15,852 bases of DNA, taken from contig JAOPVG010000024.1 of NCBI GenBank assembly GCA_025966255.1, forward strand, positions 1 through 15,852, written 5' to 3'. Position 1 is the first letter of the stretch. The number at the start of each line of letters is the position of its first letter. The notes below the pieces were generated by a model that worked only from the letters and a program-made list of their open reading frames with translations, did not search any database and had not been told where the DNA came from. This document shows positions 7,865 through 15,852 of this stretch, in pieces. This DNA is from Jatrophihabitans sp. Lineage in GTDB: Bacteria > Actinomycetota > Actinomycetes > Mycobacteriales > Jatrophihabitantaceae. The translations under genes and the position numbers were made by a program.

Positions 7865-8653
7865 TCAGCGCTCGAAGGCTCGTCCGGCAATCTCGCGGCC
7901 GACCTTGGCCGCCGCCCCGAAGCCGTAGGTGCCCCGCTCGCGGAACTCCGTCGCGGCCTCGACCAGCGAGCCGAGCGCAGCGAAGGCGAACGCGCCGCCC
8001 ACCGACACACGGGCAACGCCGAGCTTCGCGAGCTCGGCGACGGGCGGGGCGCTGGCCAGGGCGAGCACGTTGACCGGCACCTCGAGCGCCGAGACCACCG
8101 CCCGGATCTCTTCGGCCGTGGTCAGGCCGGGCGCGTAGAGCACGTGCGCACCGGCCTGCTGGAAGCTGTGCAGCCGGGCGATGGTGTCGGCGAGGTCGGG
8201 TCGGCCGTGGAGATAGTTCTCGGCGCGGGCGGTGATGACGATCCGGCCGCCACCGGCGTCGACGGCCGCGGCCACCCGGTCGGCCGCGAGGCCGGCGGCG
8301 TAGATCGGGTCGTCGACGCGGCCGGTGGCGTCTTCTATGGAGCAGCCGGCCAGGCCAATGTCGACCGCCGCCCGCACCGTGGCCGCCACGCCGCCCGGAT
8401 CGTCGGCGAAGCCGTTCTCCAGATCGGCCGACACCGGCAGGTCGGTGGCCGCGACGATCGTGGCCGCGTGCGCCAGCGCCTCGTCCCGGCTCACCGACAT
8501 GTCCGGTCGACCGAGGGTGGCCGCGAATCCGCTGCTGGTCGTGGCGAGGGCCTGGTAGCCCAGCGCGGCGAGCACCCGGGCCGAGCCGGCGTCCCACGGG
8601 TTGGGCAGCAGCAGCGGGGTTCCAGGTCGATGCAGTTCGAGGAAAGTCGGCAT
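7865..8653 (-). CDS. Isocitrate lyase/phosphoenolpyruvate mutase superfamily protein
   Basis: A 262-residue TIM-barrel enzyme of the ICL/PEPM family. Recognisable segments are LLPNPWDAGSARVLAALGY (residues 15-33), the metal-site region SADLENGFADDP (75-86), GCSIEDATG (103-111), IVITARAENYL (138-148) and RVSVGGAFAF (215-224). The KKCGH active-site loop of isocitrate and methylisocitrate lyases is absent. This places it with the broad group of PEP-mutase-like carboxylate C-C or P-C bond enzymes of uncertain substrate. ATG 8653 has AGG nine bases upstream; ATGs at 8659 and 8662 are possible alternatives. It lies 16 bases downstream of aguA and is probably the last gene of that operon. The substrate is not predictable from sequence. 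Confidence 0.85.
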   Translation of the reverse strand: MPTFLELHRPGTPLLLPNPWDAGSARVLAALGYQALATTSSGFAATLGRPDMSVSRDEALAHAATIVAATDLPVSADLENGFADDPGGVAATVRAAVDIGLAGCSIEDATGRVDDPIYAAGLAADRVAAAVDAGGGRIVITARAENYLHGRPDLADTIARLHSFQQAGAHVLYAPGLTTAEEIRAVVSALEVPVNVLALASAPPVAELAKLGVARVSVGGAFAFAALGSLVEAATEFRERGTYGFGAAAKVGREIAGRAFER

Positions 8654-8669
8654 GCCCATCATCCTGCCG

Positions 8670-9707
8670 TCAGGACACTTCGGGCGCCGCCGAAATACTG
8701 GGCTGCTGTTGGGTGATGCAGTGGATGCCGCCGCCGCGCGCGAACAGCGGGCGCGCATCGACCGTGACCACCTCACGACCGGGATAGGCCTCGCGCAGGA
8801 TCGCGACGGCGTCGGCATCGCGCGGGTCGTCGAACGAGCAGGCCACCACTCCGTCGTTGACGAGGACGTGGTTGACGTAGCTGTAGTCGACGTAGCCCTC
8901 GGCGTCGCGCAGCACGGTCGGCGCGGGCAGTTCGACGATGTCGAACGCGCTCCCCCGCGCGTCGACAGCTTCGGCGAGGACGGCCCGGATCTGCGACGTC
9001 ACGCCGAGATCGGGATGCGCGAGATCGCGCTGGTCGTGCAGCAGTACCCGCCCCGGCGAGGAGATCGTGGCGACGATGTCGACGTGCCCGCGGGTGCCGA
9101 AGGTGTTCGAGTCCCGGGTGAGCCCGCACGGCAGCCAGACGGCGGTGGTCGTGCCGATCGTCCGGGCGAGTTCGTCCTCGACGTCGGCCCGGCTGTGCAG
9201 CGGGTTCCGGCCGGGGTCGCGCTGGACGGTGTCGGTGAGCAGGACGGTGCCCAGCCCGTCCACGTGGATGCCGCCGCCCTCGTTGACGAGCTTCGAGTCG
9301 ACGCGCTCGGCGCCGGCCCACTCGGCCACGGCGGGAGCCAGGGTGCTGTCGTGCTCCCACCTCGCCCACGCCTGCCGGCCCCAGCCGTTGAACACCCAGG
9401 TGACGGCGCCGAGGCGGTCTTCGTCGACCACGAAGGACGGCCCGGAGTCACGGATCCAGGCGTCGTCGATCTCGCGCACGTGCATCTCGATGGCCGGGTC
9501 GAGGTAGCGCGGCGCGATCGCGGTGTCGCGGGGATGCACCACCACGCTCACCGGCTCGAACTGGGCCGCGGCGTTGGCGACCGCCGCCCAGGTCTGGCGC
9601 GCGGTCTCCGCGTCCTCGGCCGTGTCACCGAGCGTGTAGCCGGCGGTCGGCCACGCGACCCACAACCGCTCGTGCCGGTCACCCTCGGGCGGCATCCGCC
9701 AGGTCAC
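8670..9707 (-). CDS. aguA: Agmatine deiminase
   Basis: A 345-residue member of the agmatine deiminase/PPAD family (guanidino-modifying superfamily). It starts at a GTG whose GTGA overlaps the stop of the upstream aguB-like gene, a classic translational-coupling overlap. The start choice is supported by the family N-terminus RMPPEGDRHERLWVAWP. Motifs are DDAWIRDSGP (residues 81-90), NEGGGIHVDG (142-151), GTRGHVDIVA (204-213) and the C-terminal GGGIHCITQQQP with the nucleophilic Cys330. The enzyme hydrolyses agmatine to N-carbamoylputrescine and ammonia. The upstream partner hydrolyses N-carbamoylputrescine, so the pair gives putrescine. Actinobacterial paralogues can act on related guanidino compounds, so agmatine is likely but not proven. 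Confidence 0.9.
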   Translation of the reverse strand: MTWRMPPEGDRHERLWVAWPTAGYTLGDTAEDAETARQTWAAVANAAAQFEPVSVVVHPRDTAIAPRYLDPAIEMHVREIDDAWIRDSGPSFVVDEDRLGAVTWVFNGWGRQAWARWEHDSTLAPAVAEWAGAERVDSKLVNEGGGIHVDGLGTVLLTDTVQRDPGRNPLHSRADVEDELARTIGTTTAVWLPCGLTRDSNTFGTRGHVDIVATISSPGRVLLHDQRDLAHPDLGVTSQIRAVLAEAVDARGSAFDIVELPAPTVLRDAEGYVDYSYVNHVLVNDGVVACSFDDPRDADAVAILREAYPGREVVTVDARPLFARGGGIHCITQQQPSISAAPEVS

Positions 9708-10708
9708 AGTGCTCCGTACGGGTGGTCGGCCGCCACGGGCTTGGTGAGCGCGGTGTAAGTGTCCGGACGTCGCGTGGCGAGGAAAGGGAACAGGTCCAGC
9801 CAGTCCTCGCGCTGGGCGAGGTCGAGGTCGACGACGAGCACGCACGGCTCGTCACGCGGCGCCTGCGCGAGCACTCGGCCGTAGGGGTCGCTGACGAAGG
9901 ACGAGCCGTAGAACGTGTTGCCCGGCGTGCCGTCGGGTTTGGTTTCGCTGCCCGTGCGATTCGGCACCACCATGAACAGTCCGTTGGCGATGCCGTTGCC
10001 GACGATCACCTGCTGCCACAGGGGCTGGGTGTCGAAGTCGGGGTGGTCGGGTTCGGAGCCGATCGCGGTCGGGTAGACGACGATGTTCGCACCGCCCAGG
10101 CCGTAGGCCCGCGCGACCTCGGGGAACCACTCGTCCCAGCAGGTCGGCAGACCCACCCGGGCGGCGCCGAGGTCGTCGAGCGCGTATACGGGATACGGGT
10201 CGTCGGGTCCGGCCGGACCGGCCCGGAAGTACTTGTCCTCGTAGTAGCCAGCGGTCACCGGGATGTGCAGCTTGTTGGTGGTGGCTACCAGCGCGCCGGA
10301 CGGGTCGACGATGATCGCGGTGTTCAGGCCCAGCCCGTCGTCGCCGTCGGCGCGTCGGTAGAGCGAGGCATGCACGTACATGCCGGTGCGGCGGGCGGCA
10401 GCGCGGGCGAAGTCGAGCGTCGGTCCGCTCTCGAGGTCCTCGGCTGCCTCGCTCGCCGTTCCCGTGGGCAGCGTGTCGGCCGGATAGCGACTCAGCGTCA
10501 CCTCGGGCACGAAGACGATGCGCGCCCCGTGGGCGGCCGCCGCGTCGACGGCCGCATCGAGCCAGGTGCGCAACGCGGCCGCGTCATCAGACCACGCATG
10601 CTGCACGACGCCGATGCGCAGCGGTGGCGTCGTCGATTCGCGCACCCGCGCCGGCGACGGCGGTGGCGTCAACGCCTCGATGACCTGGATCTCATCTCCC
10701 GCGACCAT
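9704..10708 (-). CDS. aguB: Nitrilase-superfamily amidohydrolase, likely N-carbamoylputrescine amidase
   Basis: A 334-residue carbon-nitrogen hydrolase. The Glu-Lys-Cys triad is visible as FVPEVTLSRYP (Glu69), TNKLHIP (Lys146) and LPTCWDEWFPEVAR (Cys190). The CWDxWFPE context and YYEDKYFRAGP resemble AguB and beta-ureidopropionase more than true nitrilases. It would cleave N-carbamoylputrescine to putrescine, CO2 and ammonia. Its stop overlaps the aguA start by 4 bases, which supports the AguB reading. ATG 10708 is preferred: GAGAG lies upstream and its A is shared with the stop of a small upstream ORF (TGATG). A TTG at 10744 would add 12 residues. About 30 residues precede the first conserved strand (LRIGVVQHAW), longer than usual. 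Beta-ureidopropionase is the main alternative. Confidence 0.82.
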   Translation of the reverse strand: MVAGDEIQVIEALTPPPSPARVRESTTPPLRIGVVQHAWSDDAAALRTWLDAAVDAAAAHGARIVFVPEVTLSRYPADTLPTGTASEAAEDLESGPTLDFARAAARRTGMYVHASLYRRADGDDGLGLNTAIIVDPSGALVATTNKLHIPVTAGYYEDKYFRAGPAGPDDPYPVYALDDLGAARVGLPTCWDEWFPEVARAYGLGGANIVVYPTAIGSEPDHPDFDTQPLWQQVIVGNGIANGLFMVVPNRTGSETKPDGTPGNTFYGSSFVSDPYGRVLAQAPRDEPCVLVVDLDLAQREDWLDLFPFLATRRPDTYTALTKPVAADHPYGAL

Positions 10709-10740
10709 CAGGTCAGTCTCTCGACCGTGCGCGCCGCCAT
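10708..10740 (-). CDS. Possible 10-codon leader ORF upstream of aguB
   Basis: On the minus strand an ATG at 10740 opens a short frame, MAARTVERLT, ending in a TGA whose last base is the A of the aguB ATG (TGATG). A purine-rich AAGGGGGG lies about 6 bases before this ATG, the strongest ribosome site in the mmsA-aguB gap and too close to the alternative TTG 10744 to serve it. The short frame may therefore load ribosomes that re-initiate at aguB. It could equally be a chance frame; no attenuator hairpin is apparent. Confidence 0.3.
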   Translation of the reverse strand: MAARTVERLT

Positions 10741-10756
10741 CCAAATCCCCCCTTGC

Positions 10757-12253
<1,497 letters not shown>

Positions 12254-12376
12254 GTGTGCCTCCACCTCGTCGCTGCCAGCTACCCCTCAGCATTGCACTT
12301 CGCGGTGGGACGAGGTCTGCCCCGTGCCTCAGCTGCCGGGCCGACCACTCGCTCAGAAAGCAACCGTCAAAGTCCG

Positions 12377-12424
12377 GCGAGCCGACGAGCAACGCAGGAC
12401 CCGAAAATCATCTCGTCGGCGCGC
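12377..12424. repeat. Strong inverted repeat in the FN3K-mmsA gap
   Basis: GCGaGCCGACGAG (12377-12389) pairs with CTCGTCGGCgCGC (12412-12424): 12 of 13 positions match, around a 22-base loop. On the plus strand the stem is followed at once by TTTT (12425-12428), as in an intrinsic terminator, but no plus-strand gene precedes it. On the minus strand it lies 20 bases after the fructosamine-kinase stop and upstream of mmsA, so it may terminate the former, act as an operator for the latter, or form part of an untranslated RNA. The remaining gap (12254-12376) shows only the mmsA ribosome site and no convincing -35/-10 pair. Confidence 0.55.
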
Positions 12425-12443
12425 TTTTCAAGGGACAACCACG

Positions 12444-13127
12444 TCAATCAAGCCGAAGAGCCAACTCTCGGCTTTGCGAGAGATACCCACCGCCGAACAA
12501 CACCGCGTGCACCAGGAGCGGAAACAACTGCCACAGCCCGATCCGCTCGCGCCACCCATCCCCCAGCGGCGCAACCTCCTCGTACGCCGCTACTGTCCGC
12601 TCAGGAACCCGGCCGAACAGATCCAGCATCGCCAGGTCCATCTCGCGATGCCCGCCATATGCGGCCGGATCGATCAACCACGGCCGTCCTTCGCGGTCGG
12701 CCAGCACGTTTCCCGTCCAGAGATCACCGTGCAGCCGGGCCGGCGGCTCGAGCGGGGCGTCCACGCGCACCCGCTCGACCTCGCGGGTGAGCCCGACGCG
12801 TCGCGCGAGCGGAAGCAACCGGTGCTGCAGGTAATAGTCATTCCAGTCGTCTCCCTCGGGCGACTCCAGCTCACACTGTCCGACGAAGAACCGGCCCGAC
12901 TCGGGCAGTGATCCGAAGTGCGGCGCGCCAGCGGCATGCATGCGGGCGAGCATCCGGCCCAGGTCTTCCTCACCGGCGGCGCCGAGCTGGCCGGCATCGA
13001 TGCGCTGCAGCACGAGACGATGCGGCGCGTCCTCGACAATCTTGGGAACACGCGCGCCGGCCTCGGCCAACCAGCGCAGTCCGGCCGCTTCGAGCGGCGC
13101 GGGATCGCGTTTGAGGAAGGTCTGCAC
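12444..13127 (-). CDS. Fructosamine kinase family protein (APH-like kinase fold)
   Basis: A 227-residue protein of the fructosamine-kinase/aminoglycoside-phosphotransferase superfamily. The N-terminal TFLKRDP carries the probable ATP-binding Lys6 and is followed by EAAGLRWLAEAGARVPKIV. The catalytic loop RLHGDLWTGNVL (131-142) and metal-binding IDPAAYGGHREMDLAML (152-168) are intact. Family members phosphorylate ketosamines such as fructosamines or ribulosamines, causing deglycation. An in-frame TGA two codons upstream fixes the start at GTG 13127 or later. The start has no clear ribosome site. It is somewhat short for the family, but actinobacterial members commonly begin near this lysine. 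It lies 19 bases after the protease gene and is probably co-transcribed. Small-molecule substrate unknown. Confidence 0.85.
   Translation of the reverse strand: MQTFLKRDPAPLEAAGLRWLAEAGARVPKIVEDAPHRLVLQRIDAGQLGAAGEEDLGRMLARMHAAGAPHFGSLPESGRFFVGQCELESPEGDDWNDYYLQHRLLPLARRVGLTREVERVRVDAPLEPPARLHGDLWTGNVLADREGRPWLIDPAAYGGHREMDLAMLDLFGRVPERTVAAYEEVAPLGDGWRERIGLWQLFPLLVHAVLFGGGYLSQSRELALRLD
12450..12474. repeat. Hairpin at the 3' end of the fructosamine-kinase gene
   Basis: AAGCCGAAGAG, CCAA and CTCTCGGCTT form a stem of about 10 bp with one bulged A and a 4-base loop. It lies inside the last codons of the minus-strand gene, ending 4 bases before its stop codon. No T-run follows on the minus strand, so it may protect the 3' end or help termination rather than act as a classical terminator. 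Confidence 0.4.
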
Positions 13128-13146
13128 CCGTCAATCAGACCGCATT

Positions 13147-13908
13147 TCAGCGGTGCAGGAGCGAGGCCTTGCTGCCGGCGCCGAGTTCGAAGTCGCTCTC
13201 GAACTGGGTGAACGTGATGCTCTCGACGGCACCGCTGCCGGGCGGCCACGGGTTGTAGACCGTGACGAACGTGCCGTCCGGAGTGCCGTCGCCTTCAACG
13301 CCGCCAACCACGACAGCGTGGTACGGCGCGCCGACCTCGACGACCCACAGCGGCCCGTACTCGTGCACCCAGCCGGCGAGCAGATCGGGCATGCCACAAG
13401 CCGGCGCGAGCGGGGTCAGCCCCCACTTCGACGCGGCCGGCTCGATCTCGCTCCAGCCGTAGCCCTCGTCGATCTTCATGTCCGCGCGTTCCACGACGGC
13501 CTCGGGCGTCTCGCTGACGAGCATCGCGATGGAGGCCGCCCAGCAACTCGTCTCGGTCGGCTGGGCGACCAGGGTGACCGACTGGTGAACCGATAGCGGC
13601 CCGGAACCACCGGCACCACCGTCGCCGGCACCGGCCCCGCCGGCACTCGAGGAGGTGCCGCCACCACCGTCCGGAACGCCGGGCGGCAGCGAGACGTGGT
13701 CGATGAGGCCGCCCCAGGTCTGCCGGCCGACAATTCCGTCGACCTGCATCCCGTTGGCCTGCTGGTACTGCCGAACGGCGGCCTCCGTGCCGTCGCCGAA
13801 CGTGCCGTCCGCACCGGACGGATAGCCTTCGGCGGCCAGGGCCTGTTGAAGGTAAATGACCCAGTCTGTGTTGTCGCTTCCGCGCCGCAGTAGCGGTTCT
13901 CCACTCAT
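13147..13908 (-). CDS. Peptidoglycan-binding domain plus papain-like cysteine protease protein
   Basis: A 253-residue, two-domain protein. Residues about 5-72 form a PG_binding_1 fold (LRRGSDNTDWVIYLQQALAAEGY, DGTFGDGTEAAVRQYQQANG, DGIVGRQTWGGL). A Gly/Ser/Ala-rich linker (about 78-104) leads to a papain-like domain with QPTETSCWAASIAMLV (Cys122), APYHAVVVGGVEGDG (His197) and VYNPWPPG (Asn219), resembling the AvrRpt2/C39-like papain families. ATG 13908 has GGGAGG about 8 bases upstream; the longer frame to 13950 lacks such a site. No signal peptide or membrane segment is visible at either start. It may be an intracellular protease, a non-classically exported effector or a lysin-like wall enzyme; which one is unknown. 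It lies 78 bases downstream of the topoisomerase gene. Confidence 0.78.
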   Translation of the reverse strand: MSGEPLLRRGSDNTDWVIYLQQALAAEGYPSGADGTFGDGTEAAVRQYQQANGMQVDGIVGRQTWGGLIDHVSLPPGVPDGGGGTSSSAGGAGAGDGGAGGSGPLSVHQSVTLVAQPTETSCWAASIAMLVSETPEAVVERADMKIDEGYGWSEIEPAASKWGLTPLAPACGMPDLLAGWVHEYGPLWVVEVGAPYHAVVVGGVEGDGTPDGTFVTVYNPWPPGSGAVESITFTQFESDFELGAGSKASLLHR

Positions 13909-13986
13909 ACCCGCACCCTCCCGGCACGAGCACCCGTCGGCCATGTCCAAAGGTGCAGCCCATCAGTCATCCATTGCGACGCCGGT

Positions 13987-15066
13987 TCAGCCGGACAGTT
14001 CGCCGGCGCGTTGTTCGAGGGACTCGGAGAGATACGCGAGCAACAGCCGCTCGTCCCCGTCCAGCCAGCGCGACGGCCGAATCCGGCGGCCATCGAGGAA
14101 GGTCGCGAGCTCGCCCGACGTGTAGGCGTCGACGACGTCGGGATGCACGTAGTGGGCGCGGGCGATCGTGCGGGTGTTGCCCAGCGCGGCCGACGCGGCG
14201 TCGAGCGCGGCGAGCACGTGCGTCTCGCCGTCCTCGCCCGCGTCGAGATGCGCCCGCAGGTGACGGAACGCGGTCGTCGTCCCGTGCCAGGTGCGGAAGT
14301 CCTTCGCGGTCAGATGCGCTCCGGTGAGCTCGGCCAGCCGGCCGTTGATCTCGTCCGAGGCGATCGCCGAGCCGTCGACGGTGAACAGGCGTCGGGTGCG
14401 CTGCGTAGCGAGCTTCTCGACCACTCGCGCGACCCCGGCGTCGTGCACGGACACCTGAGCGGTCTTGCCCGACTTCGCCGGGAACCGGAAGTCGATCGTC
14501 GCGCCCCGCACGCGGACGTGCCGCCGAGCCAGTGTGCTGAGCCCGTAGCTGTCGTTCTCCTCGGCGTAGACCTCGTTGCCGACCCGCAGGCCAGCGACGT
14601 CGATGATGCGCAGCATCGCTGCGAGCACTCGATCGGAGTCGAGGGTGCGGCGGCGCAGCTGCCGGTCGACGTCGGCGCGAATCGCGGGCAGGGCGTCGCC
14701 GAAGCCGATGAGCCGGTAGAAGTTGAGCTGGTCGCGGATCGAGCGCCACCGCTCGTGGTAGATGTACTGCCGTCGCTCCCGCTCGTCGTCACCGACGGCG
14801 AGGAGATGGCCGTCCTCCCACGTGCAGATCCACACATTGCGCCAAGCCGGCGGGATCGCGATCTTGGCGATGCGGTCGCGGATCTTGACGTCCGCGATCG
14901 TGGCGCCCTTGGCGTCGCGGTAGGTGAAGCCACGCCCCTTGCGCAGCCTCGTCAGACCCGGCTCGTCGGGGCTGACGTAGCGCAGCTTCGCGATCTCGGC
15001 ACACCGTTGCGGATCGTCGTACAGGGTGGCAATCAGCTGCGCTGGGGTGGTTGCGGCTGTTGGCAC
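13987..15066 (-). CDS. DNA topoisomerase IB (poxvirus/bacterial type)
   Basis: A 359-residue type IB topoisomerase, typical of the short bacterial/poxvirus class. The N-terminal domain contains LRKGRGFTYRD and IAIPPAWRNVWICTWEDGHLLAVGDDERERRQYIYHERW. The catalytic domain shows Arg161 (AGLRVGNE), Lys201 (PAKSGKT), Arg258 (KDFRTWHGT) and the nucleophile Tyr306 (ARAHYVHPD). Asn297, nine residues before the tyrosine, replaces the His of vaccinia topoisomerase, as known for bacterial enzymes such as that of Deinococcus. It relaxes supercoils through a 3'-phosphotyrosyl link without ATP. The start is GTG 15066 with GAGG close upstream (a short spacing). It lies 67 bases after the disrupted TetR-like gene. 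Confidence 0.93.
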   Translation of the reverse strand: MPTAATTPAQLIATLYDDPQRCAEIAKLRYVSPDEPGLTRLRKGRGFTYRDAKGATIADVKIRDRIAKIAIPPAWRNVWICTWEDGHLLAVGDDERERRQYIYHERWRSIRDQLNFYRLIGFGDALPAIRADVDRQLRRRTLDSDRVLAAMLRIIDVAGLRVGNEVYAEENDSYGLSTLARRHVRVRGATIDFRFPAKSGKTAQVSVHDAGVARVVEKLATQRTRRLFTVDGSAIASDEINGRLAELTGAHLTAKDFRTWHGTTTAFRHLRAHLDAGEDGETHVLAALDAASAALGNTRTIARAHYVHPDVVDAYTSGELATFLDGRRIRPSRWLDGDERLLLAYLSESLEQRAGELSG

Positions 15067-15133
15067 GACCTCGTCTTACCCGCACGGCAGCCACTCCTCG
15101 CGGACGGCGACCGAGGTCGCGGCGGAGCGCAGG

Positions 15134-15731
15134 TCAGTCCCGCCCGCCGGCCGTCACCCGGCGCACCGCGGCCACCACCTGCTCCGGCGGCGGGAACAAC
15201 AGCCGCAGCCGCTCGCGGGCCCGGTGCCACCGGGCACTGCGCTGCCGGGCGGGAAGGTGCCACGCCGAGATCAGCAGCCCCCGCATTGCGTCCATCGCGG
15301 TTACGACCGCGTCGAGCAGCTCGTCGTCGACCAGCTCGACCGCACCGCCCGCACCGCCGTCCGCGACGTCGCGCAGCGTCGACATCGACACCGGCTCGAC
15401 CCCGGACACCTTCCGGCGCAGCTCCTCGTCGGTGCGGGCCACGACCCAGAGCTCGACCGTGGCGATGCAGTTCGGTCCGTTGTGCATCTCCCAGAGGACA
15501 TCGAGCAGCTCGCCGACCGGGTCGGCGGTGTCGACGACCCGGGCAATCTGGCTCCCAGCCGAATTGCGCGCCCTTGCTGGCGAGATGCGTGACGGCGGCG
15601 GTGACGAGGTCGTCCTTGGTTCGATAGTGATGCACCTGGGCGCCGCGGGTGACACCGGCCCGTTCGGCTATCCGGGTGACAGTGGTGCCGGCGTGCCCGT
15701 AGTCGACGAGGCAGCCGATGGGCTTCGTCAC
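15134..15731 (-). pseudogene. TetR-family regulator disrupted by a frameshift
   Basis: Two minus-strand frames together make one TetR protein. The first (from GTG 15731) gives the DNA-binding part: CLVDYGHAGTTVTRIAERAG, VTRGAQVHHYRTKDDLVTAA, VTHLASKGAQFG. The second, ending at 15134, gives the C-terminal part: SQIARVVDTADPVGELLDVL, WEMHNGPNCIATVELWVVAR, TDEELRRKV. The switch falls around 15545-15570 and needs one extra base (or two missing) relative to an intact gene; a GGG run lies there. The usual first helix before IGCLVDYG is also not recognisable, although GTG 15744 in another frame begins MDTHSDEA, a plausible TetR start. The gene is either decayed or carries a sequencing error. It would lie upstream of and parallel to the topoisomerase gene. 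Confidence 0.75.
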
Positions 15732-15852
15732 TGTGCGTATCCACCTATCCCGCGTCTCGTTAGCACTGAGTGAGGCTAGGCAACAGTCCTCAAACGGCTC
15801 CGGCCGGAGTCATGCCATCCAACAAGCCGGTGGATGGTTCGGTGGGGTGTCG
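15732..15852. other. Window-edge region without a supported gene; weak dyad
   Basis: No convincing coding frame is seen. TAGCACTGAGTGAGGCTA at 15761-15778 has CACT/AGTG inner arms around one base and TAG/CTA outer arms with unequal spacing. It lies upstream of the disrupted tetR and could be a decayed autoregulatory operator, but it is short and imperfect. Confidence 0.2.

Noticed and set aside
8601..9758. 385-residue plus-strand frame opposite aguA
   Set aside because: It mirrors the agmatine deiminase gene, whose catalytic motifs on the minus strand are all present; its translation has the Gly/Arg/Val-rich look of an antisense frame.
13678..13720. Short coding repeat in the Gly-rich linker region as a mobile or tandem repeat
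   Set aside because: The region encodes a Gly/Ser/Ala linker (about residues 78-104); its repetitiveness is explained by GC-rich Gly and Ala codons, with no unit repeated exactly.
14011..15627. 538-residue plus-strand frame opposite topoisomerase IB
   Set aside because: The longest plus-strand frame in this part, but it turns into Arg/Pro/Ala-rich low-complexity sequence and has no family features; the minus-strand topoisomerase has its full active site.

Overview
This is a chromosomal stretch from a high-GC actinobacterium. Nearly every codon ends in G or C, GTG starts are frequent, one divergent promoter pair looks built for leaderless mRNAs, and a fused sulfate adenylyltransferase subunit/APS kinase (CysNC) sits at the left edge, as in mycobacteria, Gordonia and Rhodococcus. 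I cannot name the genus. No rRNA, tRNA, CRISPR array, insertion sequence or prophage is visible.

Left part, plus strand (1-2309): the 3' end of cysNC and then cysQ make a sulfate-activation unit that forms PAPS and removes PAP. A 154-base AT-richer gap follows, then a lone STAS-domain anti-sigma-factor-antagonist-like protein. Its 3' end overlaps the 3' end of a convergent tetR gene by 29 bp.

Regulated lipid module (2281-5765): the tetR gene is divergent from a DUF2236/MpaB-Lcp-type haem oxygenase gene, which is followed by an acyl-CoA ligase gene (fadD). The 26-bp gap between the divergent starts carries overlapping back-to-back promoters. Two near-identical 18-bp palindromes each cover one of the two start codons. 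This suggests local TetR control of an oxidative-cleavage and CoA-activation pathway for a hydrophobic substrate. A kup potassium transporter gene follows (5834-7849).

Minus-strand amine/carbon operon (7865-12253, read right to left): a methylmalonate-semialdehyde-dehydrogenase-type ALDH (mmsA), an N-carbamoylputrescine-amidase-like nitrilase (aguB), agmatine deiminase (aguA, overlapping aguB by 4 bp) and an isocitrate lyase/PEP mutase superfamily enzyme. AguA and AguB would convert agmatine to putrescine. The two flanking enzymes are not textbook members of that route. A possible 10-codon leader ORF joins mmsA to aguB by a TGATG overlap.

Right part, minus strand (12444-15731, read right to left): a frameshifted TetR-like regulator, a type IB DNA topoisomerase, a two-domain protein (peptidoglycan-binding fold plus papain-like cysteine protease, no visible signal peptide) and a fructosamine-kinase-family protein. 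The gap between this group and mmsA holds a strong inverted repeat. The most unusual items are the twin-operator leaderless divergent promoter, the composition of the agmatine operon and the leaderless two-domain protease.
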